The notes beneath the pieces were generated by a model. The model did not search any database. It saw nothing but the letters and a program-made list of their open reading frames with translations, and was not told the DNA's origin. From assembly GCF_019400745.1 (NCBI RefSeq), contig NZ_WJIB01000001.1, positions 1 to 64,000 of the forward strand: a DNA stretch of 64,000 bases, given 5' to 3'. The translations under genes and the position numbers were made by a program. Below, one piece after another: positions 9,013 through 16,959 of this stretch. Source of the DNA: Cohnella sp. CFH 77786 (GTDB lineage: Bacteria > Bacillota > Bacilli > Paenibacillales > Paenibacillaceae). The stretch's first letter is position 1, and each line of letters starts with the position of its first letter.

Positions 9013-9045
9013 GAAATAAAAAAAAGAACCGCTGACGACGGCTCT
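9013..9045 (-). terminator. Terminator after the small membrane protein gene
   Basis: On the minus strand AGAGCCG pairs with CGGTTCT (one G-U pair) around TCGTCAG, followed by eight T residues. It lies about 65 nt beyond the stop of the 70-residue membrane protein. Confidence 0.8.
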
Positions 9046-9109
9046 TCGAACGATTTTGGTAAAGCCATTGGCGAAGTATTCGTTATTTATCAGATTATCA
9101 TTGACTTGA

Positions 9110-9322
9110 TCACTTCTTTTTTATTATCTGATTGATTTTATTCATTAACCATGCAGTAAGAAAAGAAATCTGCAAGGATACTATTATTCCGACAACTAAT
9201 AATAAGCCTTCATCATTTGAGGGTTGAATAATCCAAGAAAATATTAAAAATAATATTATTGAACTGAAGACTGAAACCAATAACCAACCAATTGTCTTTG
9301 ATTTAAGTTTTGATCTCATCAT
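9110..9322 (-). CDS. Small two-helix membrane protein, 70 aa
   Basis: No family recognised. Two hydrophobic segments are clear (about residues 11-31 and 40-60), separated by a short acidic turn (PSNDEG), with a lysine-rich C-terminus (INQIIKKK), so both ends are probably cytoplasmic. GTGAGG precedes two tandem ATG codons; the second (9319) has the better spacing. AT-rich like the rest of the 9-11.5 kb island. Confidence 0.6.
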   Translation of the reverse strand: MMRSKLKSKTIGWLLVSVFSSIILFLIFSWIIQPSNDEGLLLVVGIIVSLQISFLTAWLMNKINQIIKKK

Positions 9323-9329
9323 TTAACCT

Positions 9330-9421
9330 CACCAGCATTGATTTCTGATAACATTCCCAGTCAGCTTCCATGATTATACATCGGACGACCAAGGGCCACA
9401 GCGTGCACCGGCTTCTTCGAT
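9330..9421. repeat. Decayed cassette-type element A
   Basis: It shares the words GATTATACATC-GAC-ACCAAGGG and a following GCGTG arm with element B (10059-10226), and ends in CTTCTTCGATT just before the methyltransferase stop codon, as the other copies do before theirs. The TATTCACG arm is lost, so it looks like a worn copy. Confidence 0.45.
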
Positions 9422-10021
9422 TCAGTTTTCATTTCTTCTTGCTAGATATATATAAAACTCCAAGTCCTCGTACCGTTTGTATGTCTTCATATCATTAATA
9501 TTTATTTTCATTTTATTGCATATACTCTGAAAATTACTTGCTTTATTGTATTTCTCAAAATCCATATAGAAAAGGAGCCCTTCATTCTTTAATAGTCTCT
9601 GACATTGTTTTCATGTCTCCCCATAATTGCCGATTTGGTTCATTGTTGATCCGATTATAGTAATTAAATCGAAACTCTTATCGTCTATTGAATTGCTTAA
9701 GAAATCACAACAAACTACTTCTGAAGGATTATTATGTCCCTCTCTCAGCTGTCTATATTGAAATAGATCACAAATCTCCCTATCAATATCAATGCTTGTT
9801 AAATGACCATATCCATTTAGTTCATATCCAAGAAAGTCGTCCCAATCCCCGGTGCCGATACCAATATTACATACACTCATTCCTGGCTTCAGAACAATGT
9901 TTGATTGAAAATAATCTTTTGTTTCAAATTCTGTATATAACGACAACGGCGATAGATTCCATTTTCCGGCTTCTGGGTCCCGAAGTGATAGGTAATATTC
10001 AAATTACTTCATATCATCCAT
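9422..10021 (-). pseudogene. SAM-dependent methyltransferase with two in-frame stops
   Basis: A single minus-strand frame from ATG 10021 to TGA 9422 encodes a class I methyltransferase of about 200 residues: start MDDMK, then FEYYLSLRDPEAGKWNLSP, the SAM-binding motif VCNIGIGTGDWD, the acidic SIDIDRE, then GSTMNQIGNYGET and the C-terminal RLLKNEGLLFYMDFEKY. Two in-frame stops break it: TAA at codon 6 (10004-10006) and TGA at codon 137 (9611-9613). The frame is otherwise intact on both sides, so decay is recent. A GAGGAC ribosome binding site precedes the ATG. An alternative TTG start at 9946 would only give an N-terminal fragment. Confidence 0.75.
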
Positions 10022-10058
10022 TAATTTTGTCCTCGCTTTTTTGGTTTTCGGTGTATGT

Positions 10059-10226
10059 CATATAACGTCTTTTGTATTCACGACGCGACCCGGCCTTAGA
10101 TAACTCTTATCTTAGGCCGGGTCGTGTGTTGTCTGAATTCCACGATTATACATCTGACAACCAAGGGGCGAAAGCCTCCGCAGCGTGAATGCAGTGTTTA
10201 TACGACGGAACCTCTTCTTCGAATTA
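10059..10226. repeat. Cassette-type inverted-repeat element B
   Basis: One end reads TATAACGTCTTTTGTATTCACG and the other GCGTGAAT followed by TGTTTATACGAC, so the two ends are imperfect inverted repeats with TAAC outermost. Inside is a strong hairpin: 18 nt at 10086-10103 pair with 10107-10124 with one mismatch around CTC. It ends in TCTTCTTCGAATT at the stop of the kinase gene. Its left end shares about 20 of 24 positions with element C. Confidence 0.7.
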
Positions 10227-10754
10227 TCTTACAATGTATTTATCGTTCTTCACGATTTCTTCGATAATTTCTGATAATTGTTCTTCTTTATATAGATGTG
10301 TGTATAGCTTGTATCTATCCATTAATTCTACTTCGTTCTCAAACTCCGTTAACAAAATCAAACTACGATCTCCCATTCGAAACTCTACTGGTCTTAATTG
10401 ATCCCTGAATATTATTGTTTCTTTATCTACCAACAATACGACATATACAATTCTGATATCTCTATCAATCAATTCCTGTGAAAGCCATTGCACTTCTTTT
10501 GGAAATGCCACATAGTCGATTATTACATCGTATTCATAGTCTAATAAATTCTTTGTTATGCTTAGAATATTCTTCCAAGTCAAATCTAGCGTATCTTTGT
10601 CAAGCCAAGGTTTCCCTCGCCCATTAACAGGAATAAGACTTACATCATCTCCTGATATATAAGCACTTCTATTTAATTCTTTAACCAGTCTTTGAGATGT
10701 TGTAGATTTCCCAACACCGGCAGGTCCTGAGATTATATATACTGTATTTTTCAT
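10224..10754 (-). CDS. P-loop kinase-like ATPase, 176 aa
   Basis: A small P-loop protein with Walker A GPAGVGKST at residues 10-18. A switch region around SGDDVSLIP and a possible Walker B strand at YDVIIDYVAFP place it in the nucleotide/shikimate kinase-like group, which also includes chloramphenicol phosphotransferases. The substrate is unknown; small-molecule or antibiotic phosphorylation is possible. ATG 10754 follows GAGGACC. The gene is AT-rich and flanked on both sides by cassette-type elements, which suggests acquisition as a single mobile unit. Confidence 0.75.
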   Translation of the reverse strand: MKNTVYIISGPAGVGKSTTSQRLVKELNRSAYISGDDVSLIPVNGRGKPWLDKDTLDLTWKNILSITKNLLDYEYDVIIDYVAFPKEVQWLSQELIDRDIRIVYVVLLVDKETIIFRDQLRPVEFRMGDRSLILLTEFENEVELMDRYKLYTHLYKEEQLSEIIEEIVKNDKYIVR

Positions 10755-10785
10755 TTTGGTCCTCTTTTATTTGGATTTAGGTTCT

Positions 10786-10974
10786 GTCGTATAACGTCTC
10801 TCGTATTCACGAACCCGAGAACCATAAGCCCCAACGGGGCGGCCGCGACGCGGTTAGGTTCGCAGGGTTGTCCGCCTGGATCATCTTCCTTGAAATTCCT
10901 CAGGCGGACCGAGCAGCCAACAGGCTGTGATGCGTGAATATGATGTTAGCTGAAGTTAATGTCTTCTTCGAATT
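10786..10974. repeat. Cassette-type inverted-repeat element C
   Basis: The best preserved copy. TAAC (10792-10795) and TATTCACG (10804-10811) at one end face CGTGAATA (10933-10940) and GTTA (10945-10948) at the other, an 8-bp perfect outer arm. Internal hairpins are GTCCGCCTG (10870-10878) with CAGGCGGAC (10901-10909) and CAGCC/GGCTG (10914-10927). It closes with TCTTCTTCGAATT just before the stop codon of the gene at 10977. Size and architecture resemble an integron attC site, although the core heptamers match that consensus only partly. Confidence 0.75.
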
Positions 10975-10976
10975 GC

Positions 10977-11381
10977 CTACAAAATTCTTCTTCTCTTTAG
11001 AAAATCTTCTCCTTCTTTTTCAAACCAGTCTAGAAAGCTATTATCGATGTGATCATGGTTTAATGTCCCCATATAATCTGTACCCGATTTCATTGAAAAA
11101 TAATCTGACTCGATAGAGTAAATGTTGAAATAAACATGGTCTTGATCTTCAACTCTGACGATACCTTTCATTGCTTTAATCATTCCGTCTTTATCCATAT
11201 AGCTAAATGTTCTGTTAGATTCGATTATATAGAACGGAAATTCCAGGGGAGTCTCCACAATTGTTTGAATTACCCGAAGCTCATTCGGTATTGAATTAAA
11301 GTAATCCGTTGCTTTTTGCTCATCCTTGAAAATCCCAGAGACCCAAGAACTACGTTCATCTGATGCTTCTATGATATACAC
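10977..11381 (-). CDS. Orphan cytosolic protein, 134 aa
   Basis: No family recognised. It is an acidic soluble protein (starts MYIIEASDERSSW) with alternating strand-like segments and a basic end (FLKRRRIL). GTG 11381 is chosen because AAGGAG precedes it by 8 nt. The start overlaps the end of a 41-codon upstream frame, which suggests translational coupling. It belongs to the AT-rich cassette-like island; the small beta-rich build is typical of immunity or anti-toxin proteins, but nothing in the sequence proves that. Confidence 0.6.
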   Translation of the reverse strand: MYIIEASDERSSWVSGIFKDEQKATDYFNSIPNELRVIQTIVETPLEFPFYIIESNRTFSYMDKDGMIKAMKGIVRVEDQDHVYFNIYSIESDYFSMKSGTDYMGTLNHDHIDNSFLDWFEKEGEDFLKRRRIL

Positions 11382-11494
11382 TTAGAGTTCTCCTTTATTT
11401 TTTCAATCACATTAATTTCAGCACTGACTGAATCAGCAAACTGCTTGTTGATCATAGTCGATATTCCGGATTTCTCACCTTTATTGAAGTTCAT
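11369..11494 (-). CDS. Possible 41-aa small protein upstream of the orphan gene
   Basis: ATG 11494 opens a 41-codon frame (MNFNKGEKSGISTMINKQFA at its start) that ends at TAG 11369, overlapping the next gene by 13 nt. The upstream GGGATAGAG is a modest ribosome binding site. The composition looks like real coding sequence (amphipathic, charged), but it could be the tail of a truncated gene. Confidence 0.35.
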   Translation of the reverse strand: MNFNKGEKSGISTMINKQFADSVSAEINVIEKIKENSKCIS

Positions 11495-11502
11495 CTCTAT
11501 CC

Positions 11503-12282
11503 CTAAACCTGTTCCCCAATAAACTCTATCTCCTGCTCTGTCCAATTCGTCTCACTGTATGCTTCCTGCAAACCAACCTGCCGGATTAAGGACTTTGAAA
11601 CCCTCTTCTGCTGCAGTTTTGCCATGAAGCTCCCCTTGAACGGCCAAGGGCCCATCCGAATCTCCTTCTGACTAACCCAACTCGCGACCAATTTCGCTAG
11701 TCCGGCCGGAACCAGTGTCTCCGATTTCCCGAACCCGCCGGCATACCATGGATGCTCCTCGCTCTTGGTCGCTCCGGGCTTGTTCAAACACACGTACAGC
11801 GAAATATCGTCGCACAGCTGCAACAACCCGAAATGCCTTCTAACGACCTCATCCGTCGGCATCGCGATTCGATGCTTAATCTGCTTCTGCCGCTCGCGCT
11901 CCAATTCCAGAAACCGCACAATATCCGTCTGGTCCGCAGTTGCAGAGGTCATGAACGAGCAATAATGAATGCTGCACAACAGCGCCGCGTACTCGTTCAT
12001 CTCCTGCACTTCGTCGATTCCAAGTTTATAGTGAGCCAACTTGGGAACCAACGGATAGTCCATGAACGTGAAGGGAAACGAACTCCGGTCGTTCCAGAGA
12101 GGAACGTCGTCCAGCCGGATCCATCCCCTGTCGTGCTCGTAGATCGCCGTCAGCACATCGGAGAAATACGTATCGTCCACGAAATAATGATCCGCAAAAT
12201 GCTTCGCCACATCCCCGGATAATCGAGCGTGATCGTGCTGGGTCACCATCAAGAAATCGTCGTCGGTTTCGCGGACGATCAT
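11503..12282 (-). CDS. DUF3891 family protein
   Basis: 259-residue protein matching the DUF3891 family of unknown function. It opens with MIVRETDDDFLMVTQHDHARLSG; His and Asp residues are conserved-looking throughout (YEHDRGW, LCSIHYCSF), reminiscent of HD-type metal sites, but no catalytic role is established. It is the last gene of a five-gene operon with exporters, a GNAT enzyme and a metallo-hydrolase. ATG 12282 has GAGGTG upstream. Confidence 0.8.
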   Translation of the reverse strand: MIVRETDDDFLMVTQHDHARLSGDVAKHFADHYFVDDTYFSDVLTAIYEHDRGWIRLDDVPLWNDRSSFPFTFMDYPLVPKLAHYKLGIDEVQEMNEYAALLCSIHYCSFMTSATADQTDIVRFLELERERQKQIKHRIAMPTDEVVRRHFGLLQLCDDISLYVCLNKPGATKSEEHPWYAGGFGKSETLVPAGLAKLVASWVSQKEIRMGPWPFKGSFMAKLQQKRVSKSLIRQVGLQEAYSETNWTEQEIEFIGEQV

Positions 12283-12294
12283 TCCCCAATCACC

Positions 12295-13284
12295 TCAGCC
12301 TTGAACGCTTTCTTCCCGCTGCTTGGACAACTCCCGGATCCGTTTCAGATTGTTCTTGAAATCGAACCGGAAAAGCCAATCGTCGTACTTCTCCGGGATC
12401 GTCACGCCATCCAGATTCTCGTCGTTCGGATCCAGCCCGGATGCCAAACCGATCGCAAACCGCAGATACTCCCGCACCTCGCGCAGCGTATCGATCGAAC
12501 AAGGTTCGCCGTGACCGGGAATGATCGCGTCGATCTCCAGCTCCGCCTCAATGCGGTCAAGGATTTTCAGCCACTCCCACGGGTTGGCGTGACTCATCGT
12601 CGGGTGGAAGCCCGAGAGCACCAGGTCCCCGATCACCACCAGCTTCTCCGCCGGCAGATACAGGAACGCGTCGCTGTCCGAGTGGCCGCCCCCGAAAGTC
12701 ATGAGCCGCGCGGACCGTTTGCTGCCGTGAACCCACATCTCCTCGTCGAACGTCAACCCAGGCAGCGTCAACCGAAACTCCGGCAGCGTACGGACGTACT
12801 CGCGTTCGGCCATGACTTCCCAACGCATTTCTTGCCGGATCTTCTCGTCTTCCTCTTGCTCGATATCCTTTTCCCATTGATCGATCATCCCGATCAACTC
12901 ATCCGTTTTGGACCGATGTTGGGCCAGTCGATCCGCTACCGAACCAGCCAAGACTTCGCGGATTTTGCCCGTGGCGATGAACTGAGCTTCCGGCGCGAAC
13001 ATCTGGTTGCCGTTGACGTGATCCCCGTGAAAATGCGTGTTGAAGACATAAGCAACCGGTCGCCCCGTCAACTGCTCCGCAGCCTGCCGCAAATCCCGAG
13101 CCGCCTGCAGGCTGAGCGTCGTATCGACGACCAGCGTCGCGTCCCCCAGGTCCACGATGGCCGCATTGCCCAGCGAGCCGGAACCGGGCACGCAGATTGC
13201 CGCATAGACGCCCTCCGCCACTTCCTTCAACCGAAAATACGCAGAACCCGCGAACGCTTCAACCGTTTTACTCATGATCCGCAT
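12295..13284 (-). CDS. Metallo-beta-lactamase fold hydrolase
   Basis: 329-residue MBL-fold enzyme with the zinc motif THFHGDHVNG (around residue 90), the downstream GGGHSDSDAF histidine loop and the C-terminal PGHGEPC. Such proteins hydrolyse diverse thioesters, lactones or phosphoesters; the substrate is not deducible. ATG 13284 is used; an ATG three codons later (13275), which overlaps the GNAT stop region, is equally plausible because both share the GGAGAGG ribosome binding site. It overlaps the GNAT gene by 17 nt. Confidence 0.87.
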   Translation of the reverse strand: MRIMSKTVEAFAGSAYFRLKEVAEGVYAAICVPGSGSLGNAAIVDLGDATLVVDTTLSLQAARDLRQAAEQLTGRPVAYVFNTHFHGDHVNGNQMFAPEAQFIATGKIREVLAGSVADRLAQHRSKTDELIGMIDQWEKDIEQEEDEKIRQEMRWEVMAEREYVRTLPEFRLTLPGLTFDEEMWVHGSKRSARLMTFGGGHSDSDAFLYLPAEKLVVIGDLVLSGFHPTMSHANPWEWLKILDRIEAELEIDAIIPGHGEPCSIDTLREVREYLRFAIGLASGLDPNDENLDGVTIPEKYDDWLFRFDFKNNLKRIRELSKQREESVQG

Positions 13285-13786
13285 CCATCCTCTCCAATAG
13301 GGACTTCTCCATTTCGATAACGACGATCTTGCGCAAGCTCGGATGTTCGACGGTTTTGTATCCGCCGTTCGGCGCGAATCCGATCCGGATATAGAACAGC
13401 AGCGCCCTCGTATTCGGATTGTGGCAATACAGCTTCAGCCGATCCGCCCCCAGCTTCACCCGGGCCTGCTCCATCATGGCCTGCAGCAAAAATTCCGCCG
13501 CGCCCCCGCGGCCCCGCCACGACGGCGCAACGATGACGTTGCCGAGCCAGCATGACTTCTCTTCTTCATTCCAGTCGTACAAATTGGCGTAAGCGGCCAC
13601 CTTGCCGGATTCGGCGTCGCACACGACGGTCGGATGAAACCGTTCCGATGCCGTCTGCCAAATCTGTTCCGGCGTCAGCGGATACGAGGCTTTCGGGCTG
13701 ACATAGAACAACTCCTCCGCGCTCTGCGGAAATGAACAAATCGCCTCCAAATCGTCCGGGGCTAACGAACGATAAACCAGTTCCAT
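13268..13786 (-). CDS. GNAT family N-acetyltransferase
   Basis: 172-residue acyltransferase. The acetyl-CoA binding motif VIVAPSWRGRGGAAEFL (around residue 90) and the later CHNPNTRALLFYIRIGF match the GNAT fold. The substrate is unknown. It lies between exporter genes and a metallo-hydrolase in a tight operon (14 nt after the LysE gene), consistent with modifying or detoxifying a small amine or amino acid derivative. Confidence 0.88.
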   Translation of the reverse strand: MELVYRSLAPDDLEAICSFPQSAEELFYVSPKASYPLTPEQIWQTASERFHPTVVCDAESGKVAAYANLYDWNEEEKSCWLGNVIVAPSWRGRGGAAEFLLQAMMEQARVKLGADRLKLYCHNPNTRALLFYIRIGFAPNGGYKTVEHPSLRKIVVIEMEKSLLERMDADHE

Positions 13787-13800
13787 CGCGCTATAACCTC

Positions 13801-14424
13801 CTATTCGCCACCCGCCTGCAAGAGTTCATAGAGATTCCAAAGTCCGTACCCGAGAAGTACTGCTCCGGATACATAATTAAACCCCCGCATTGCCTTCAGA
13901 CTCACCATTCGGCGCAGCAGCCCTACCGTTGAACTAAGCAGCAGCCACCACAAAGCGGATCCGGCGAATACGCCCAAGACAAGCAGCATCGCGGACGCCT
14001 CGCTTCCGGCATTCCGCTTCATCCCGGCAAAGATGCCGACGAATGAAACGATGGTCATCGGATTGGTCAGCGTCAGAAACAGCGTAGTGAAATAGGTACC
14101 GGCGTAGGGGCTCGTCCCTCCGGATTCGATTTCTCCTTCTCTCTTCACGGGAGCCGTAATCGTACGATAGGCCAAGTAAACCAGGAAAACGGCACCCGCC
14201 GCTTGTATCCATGCGGATTGCCGCACGAGAATCTGCGTCACGAACGTCAGCCCCAGAACGGCGACCGCCCCGTAAATTCCGTCTGCCGTCGCAGCGCCGA
14301 GTCCGCACAAGAAGCCGTTTAGCTTGCCGCGGCTAAGCGTCGTACGGATGCACAATAGTCCGATCGGTCCGACCGGCGCCGCGATGGACAAACCCATGAT
14401 GACCCCTTGCATCCACGCCGCCAT
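13801..14424 (-). CDS. LysE family amino acid exporter
   Basis: 207-residue membrane protein with the LysE/RhtB signature near the start (GLSIAAPVGPIGLLCIR) and six hydrophobic segments. Family members export amino acids or related metabolites. Its gene follows a second LysE-type gene by 19 nt in the same operon. ATG 14424 is preceded by GGGGGAAAG. Confidence 0.9.
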   Translation of the reverse strand: MAAWMQGVIMGLSIAAPVGPIGLLCIRTTLSRGKLNGFLCGLGAATADGIYGAVAVLGLTFVTQILVRQSAWIQAAGAVFLVYLAYRTITAPVKREGEIESGGTSPYAGTYFTTLFLTLTNPMTIVSFVGIFAGMKRNAGSEASAMLLVLGVFAGSALWWLLLSSTVGLLRRMVSLKAMRGFNYVSGAVLLGYGLWNLYELLQAGGE

Positions 14425-14443
14425 GATCTACTTTCCCCCAAAC

Positions 14444-15049
14444 CTACAGCGTCACCACCAAATATACTGCCGCAGCCCACATGACGAGCGCGGACACCTT
14501 GTTCAGCGCGCCGACCAGCTTGCCCGTCGGATCCTTGCTTCCCACGAAATGGCCGAGCGCGGCGAGCAGGAAAAACCACATCCACGAAACCGCCATGCAA
14601 GCGCCCGTGAAGGCAACTTTCTCGTAACCGCTATATTGGATCGAGCTCGTTCCGATCACGCCGATCGTGTCCAGGATCGCATGCGGATTCAGAATCGAGA
14701 TCATCATCGTGTAGCTGATCAATCGAAGCGTCGAGGCGCCGCTATGTCCGTTGCTCTTATTCGTATCCGGCTTCGCCTTCCACGACATATACCCCATGTA
14801 GAGAAGGAACAGAGTGCCCAGCACGACCAGCACCGTTTTCATCCAGACGAAATTGAGCACCACGACGGAAACGCCGGAAACCGCCAACGTTATGAGCAGC
14901 ATGTCGCATAATCCGGCCGCGGCGGCGATCGGGACGGCGCGCCCGAACCGGCGGACGGCGCCTTGCGAGAAAACGAAGAAGTTCTGAACCCCAAGGGGGA
15001 TAATCAATCCGAATGCGAGAATAAAACCGTGTACGAATGCTGCGGCCAT
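14444..15049 (-). CDS. LysE/ArgO-type amino acid exporter
   Basis: 201-residue exporter closer to the ArgO/LysE branch: FILAFGLIIPLGVQNFFVFSQGA in the first helix and SILNPHAILDTIGVIG in the middle, six membrane segments. Probably exports basic amino acids. ATG 15049 follows AAGGAGACAAC; the longer reading upstream is rejected. It heads the five-gene operon down to 11503. Confidence 0.92.
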   Translation of the reverse strand: MAAAFVHGFILAFGLIIPLGVQNFFVFSQGAVRRFGRAVPIAAAAGLCDMLLITLAVSGVSVVVLNFVWMKTVLVVLGTLFLLYMGYMSWKAKPDTNKSNGHSGASTLRLISYTMMISILNPHAILDTIGVIGTSSIQYSGYEKVAFTGACMAVSWMWFFLLAALGHFVGSKDPTGKLVGALNKVSALVMWAAAVYLVVTL

Positions 15050-15121
15050 GTTGTCTCCTTTGCCGTCTATTAGCTCCGATGAAGCTCTCTCTATCATACC
15101 ATATAGTGGAAACGCAACAAT

Positions 15122-15149
15122 AGAAAGAACCGCCGTTCAAGAACGGCGG
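15122..15149 (-). terminator. Terminator of the ethanolamine operon
   Basis: CCGCCGTTC (15130-15138) pairs perfectly with GAACGGCGG (15141-15149); the minus strand then reads TTCTTTCTATTG. It lies 30 nt beyond the permease stop codon. Confidence 0.85.
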
Positions 15150-15178
15150 CCCCGGCCAACAAGGCGCAATCACTCGGA

Positions 15179-16738
15179 TTATGCTTGGAACGGCATGCCG
15201 CCGCCCGAGGATTTTCCTTCGAGCTCTCTCTCCCGCTTCAGGATTTCTTCCATCGAAGTACCCAGCGCCGCCTGCGGACCGGGGAAATGGTTCTTGTAAT
15301 ACGCGAAATCCATGATGATGAGCAGCACGATCATGCCGGCCAAGGCGTACCCGGCGATTTCGTTCGGCGGAATGACCATGACCACGCAGATGAACGCGAT
15401 CCACAGCAGCGAAACGATGGCGATGAAGTTGCTGTATTTGCCGAGGTGCCACGGGCCGCGGTGCTTATTCTGGAATCTCCCTTGGGACGTGGCGATCAGC
15501 TTGAGCAGGATCGGAATGCCGTAAGCGACGTAGAGACCGACGACGCTGACCGCGGTCAAGAAGGCAATCGTCGTGTAAGCCGCGTCCGGATTCGCCGTTT
15601 TGATCAGATAATCGATGAAAGCGAGCAGGAACGACAAGACGATCGACAGCCAGATCGCTTTGGCGGGCGTGCGGTATTTCTTCGAGATTTCGGCCCAGTG
15701 GCGACTGCCCGGCATGCCTTTGTCGCGGGAGAAAGCATACATCATCCGGGAGAAGGACGTGATGGACGACAACCCGCAGAACCACATGGCGAGCGTGACG
15801 AGCCACAGGATCACTTTGCCGAAGGTGCCGCCGAGCGCTTCGCTGATGACGTAGATGAAGGCGTTGTCCGCGCCGGTCGCGGCTCCCGCGTCCTTGATGG
15901 ACAAGGTGACGAAAGCCAGCATGACGAAGCCGAAAACGAAGGAGTAAGCGACGGAAGTGAAAATGCCCCAAGGCGCGCGAACGCGGGGGTTGACGGTTTC
16001 TTCGATCGTATGGGCGGAGGCGTCGAATCCGGTGAAGGTCCATTGCGCCTGCAGGAGGCCGATCAGGAACGCGAACATGTACGGTTTGTCGGAGAACGTC
16101 TGGCCGACGTCGAACAGATAGCTCACGGGGTTCAGGCCGCCCTTGGTGAAGAGGGCCAGCGTCACGACCAGCACCGCAACGATGGCGATATGGTACCAGG
16201 CCGAGAAGTCGTTCAGGCGCGCCACGATTTTGATGCCGATGTGGTTGAAGATGCCGTGCGTGATCAAAATGACGGTGAAGGCGATGAGCGTCGTGGTCAG
16301 CGTAGAGTGGTAGCCGAAGACGCTGCCGAGCAGCGGATCCGCGAACAGCGCCACCGAATAATCGATGCCGGCGACGATCCCGATCTGGCCGATCAGGTTG
16401 ATCCAGGCCGTGTACCAGCCCCAGCGTTTGTTTTTCAAGATAGCCGCCCAATGGTACAAGGCGCCCGCGGTCGGGATCGCCGAAGCGAGCTCAGCCATCG
16501 AAGCGGCGACGAACATGACGAACAGCGCCACGAGCGGCCAACCGAAGCCCATCATGCCCGGTCCTCCGTATGTAAGTCCATGGCCGTACAAGGATACGGC
16601 GCCCGTCAGGATCGAGATAATCGAGAACGAGATGGCGAAGTTGGAGAACCCGCCCATGCTGCGCATCAATTCCTGCGCGTAACCGAATTTGTTCAAGTCT
16701 TGTTTGTCCTTGTCAGGGTGAAGTTGCATCCCGCTCAT
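15179..16738 (-). CDS. APC family permease, probably ethanolamine uptake
   Basis: 519-residue amino acid/polyamine/organocation transporter with about 12 membrane segments. The N-terminal half carries the family features SFSIISILTGAVSLYGHGL and ELASAIPTAGALYHW. As the last gene of the eut operon, and with the usual EutH channel missing, it is the likely ethanolamine importer; this is inferred from position. ATG 16738 has a strong AGGAGG. Confidence 0.85.
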   Translation of the reverse strand: MSGMQLHPDKDKQDLNKFGYAQELMRSMGGFSNFAISFSIISILTGAVSLYGHGLTYGGPGMMGFGWPLVALFVMFVAASMAELASAIPTAGALYHWAAILKNKRWGWYTAWINLIGQIGIVAGIDYSVALFADPLLGSVFGYHSTLTTTLIAFTVILITHGIFNHIGIKIVARLNDFSAWYHIAIVAVLVVTLALFTKGGLNPVSYLFDVGQTFSDKPYMFAFLIGLLQAQWTFTGFDASAHTIEETVNPRVRAPWGIFTSVAYSFVFGFVMLAFVTLSIKDAGAATGADNAFIYVISEALGGTFGKVILWLVTLAMWFCGLSSITSFSRMMYAFSRDKGMPGSRHWAEISKKYRTPAKAIWLSIVLSFLLAFIDYLIKTANPDAAYTTIAFLTAVSVVGLYVAYGIPILLKLIATSQGRFQNKHRGPWHLGKYSNFIAIVSLLWIAFICVVMVIPPNEIAGYALAGMIVLLIIMDFAYYKNHFPGPQAALGTSMEEILKRERELEGKSSGGGMPFQA

Positions 16739-16782
16739 CGGTTGACCTCCTCATCGTAAAGTGGAGCGATCCAATCGGAAAC

Positions 16783-16911
16783 TCACTTGCCAAGGAAGCT
16801 TTCGTACTTGCTCTCGTCGAAATTGCGAACGTTGCTGCCCGCGACTTTCACGACGAATACCGCAAACAAACAGGTTACCGCGAGCAATGCGATGCCCAGC
16901 GCCAGTTCCAC
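16783..16911 (-). CDS. 42-aa single-helix membrane peptide in the eut operon
   Basis: A short gene that is easily missed. GTG 16911 follows AAGGAGGTGAGCGG, one of the strongest ribosome binding sites in the window. The product has a hydrophobic helix (residues 3-23, ELALGIALLAVTCLFAVFVV) and a polar tail ending DESKYESFLGK. It sits between eutC and the permease, 44 nt before the latter. Small one-helix partners of transporters are known for other systems, so an accessory subunit of the APC permease is the best inference. Confidence 0.65.
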   Translation of the reverse strand: MELALGIALLAVTCLFAVFVVKVAGSNVRNFDESKYESFLGK

Positions 16912-16959
16912 TCCGCTCACCTCCTTCGGTACGCCTGGCGTCCGCCCCTTGACCGCCGG

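Noticed and set aside
9611..9946. Short methyltransferase of 111 residues starting at TTG 9946
   Set aside because: The methyltransferase homology continues in the same frame on both sides of its limits, so it is part of the interrupted gene at 9422-10021.
10059..10974. Reading the elements as ordinary integron attC sites
   Set aside because: The outer heptamers do not satisfy RYYYAAC/GTTRRRY fully and no integrase is present in the window, so they are called attC-like only.
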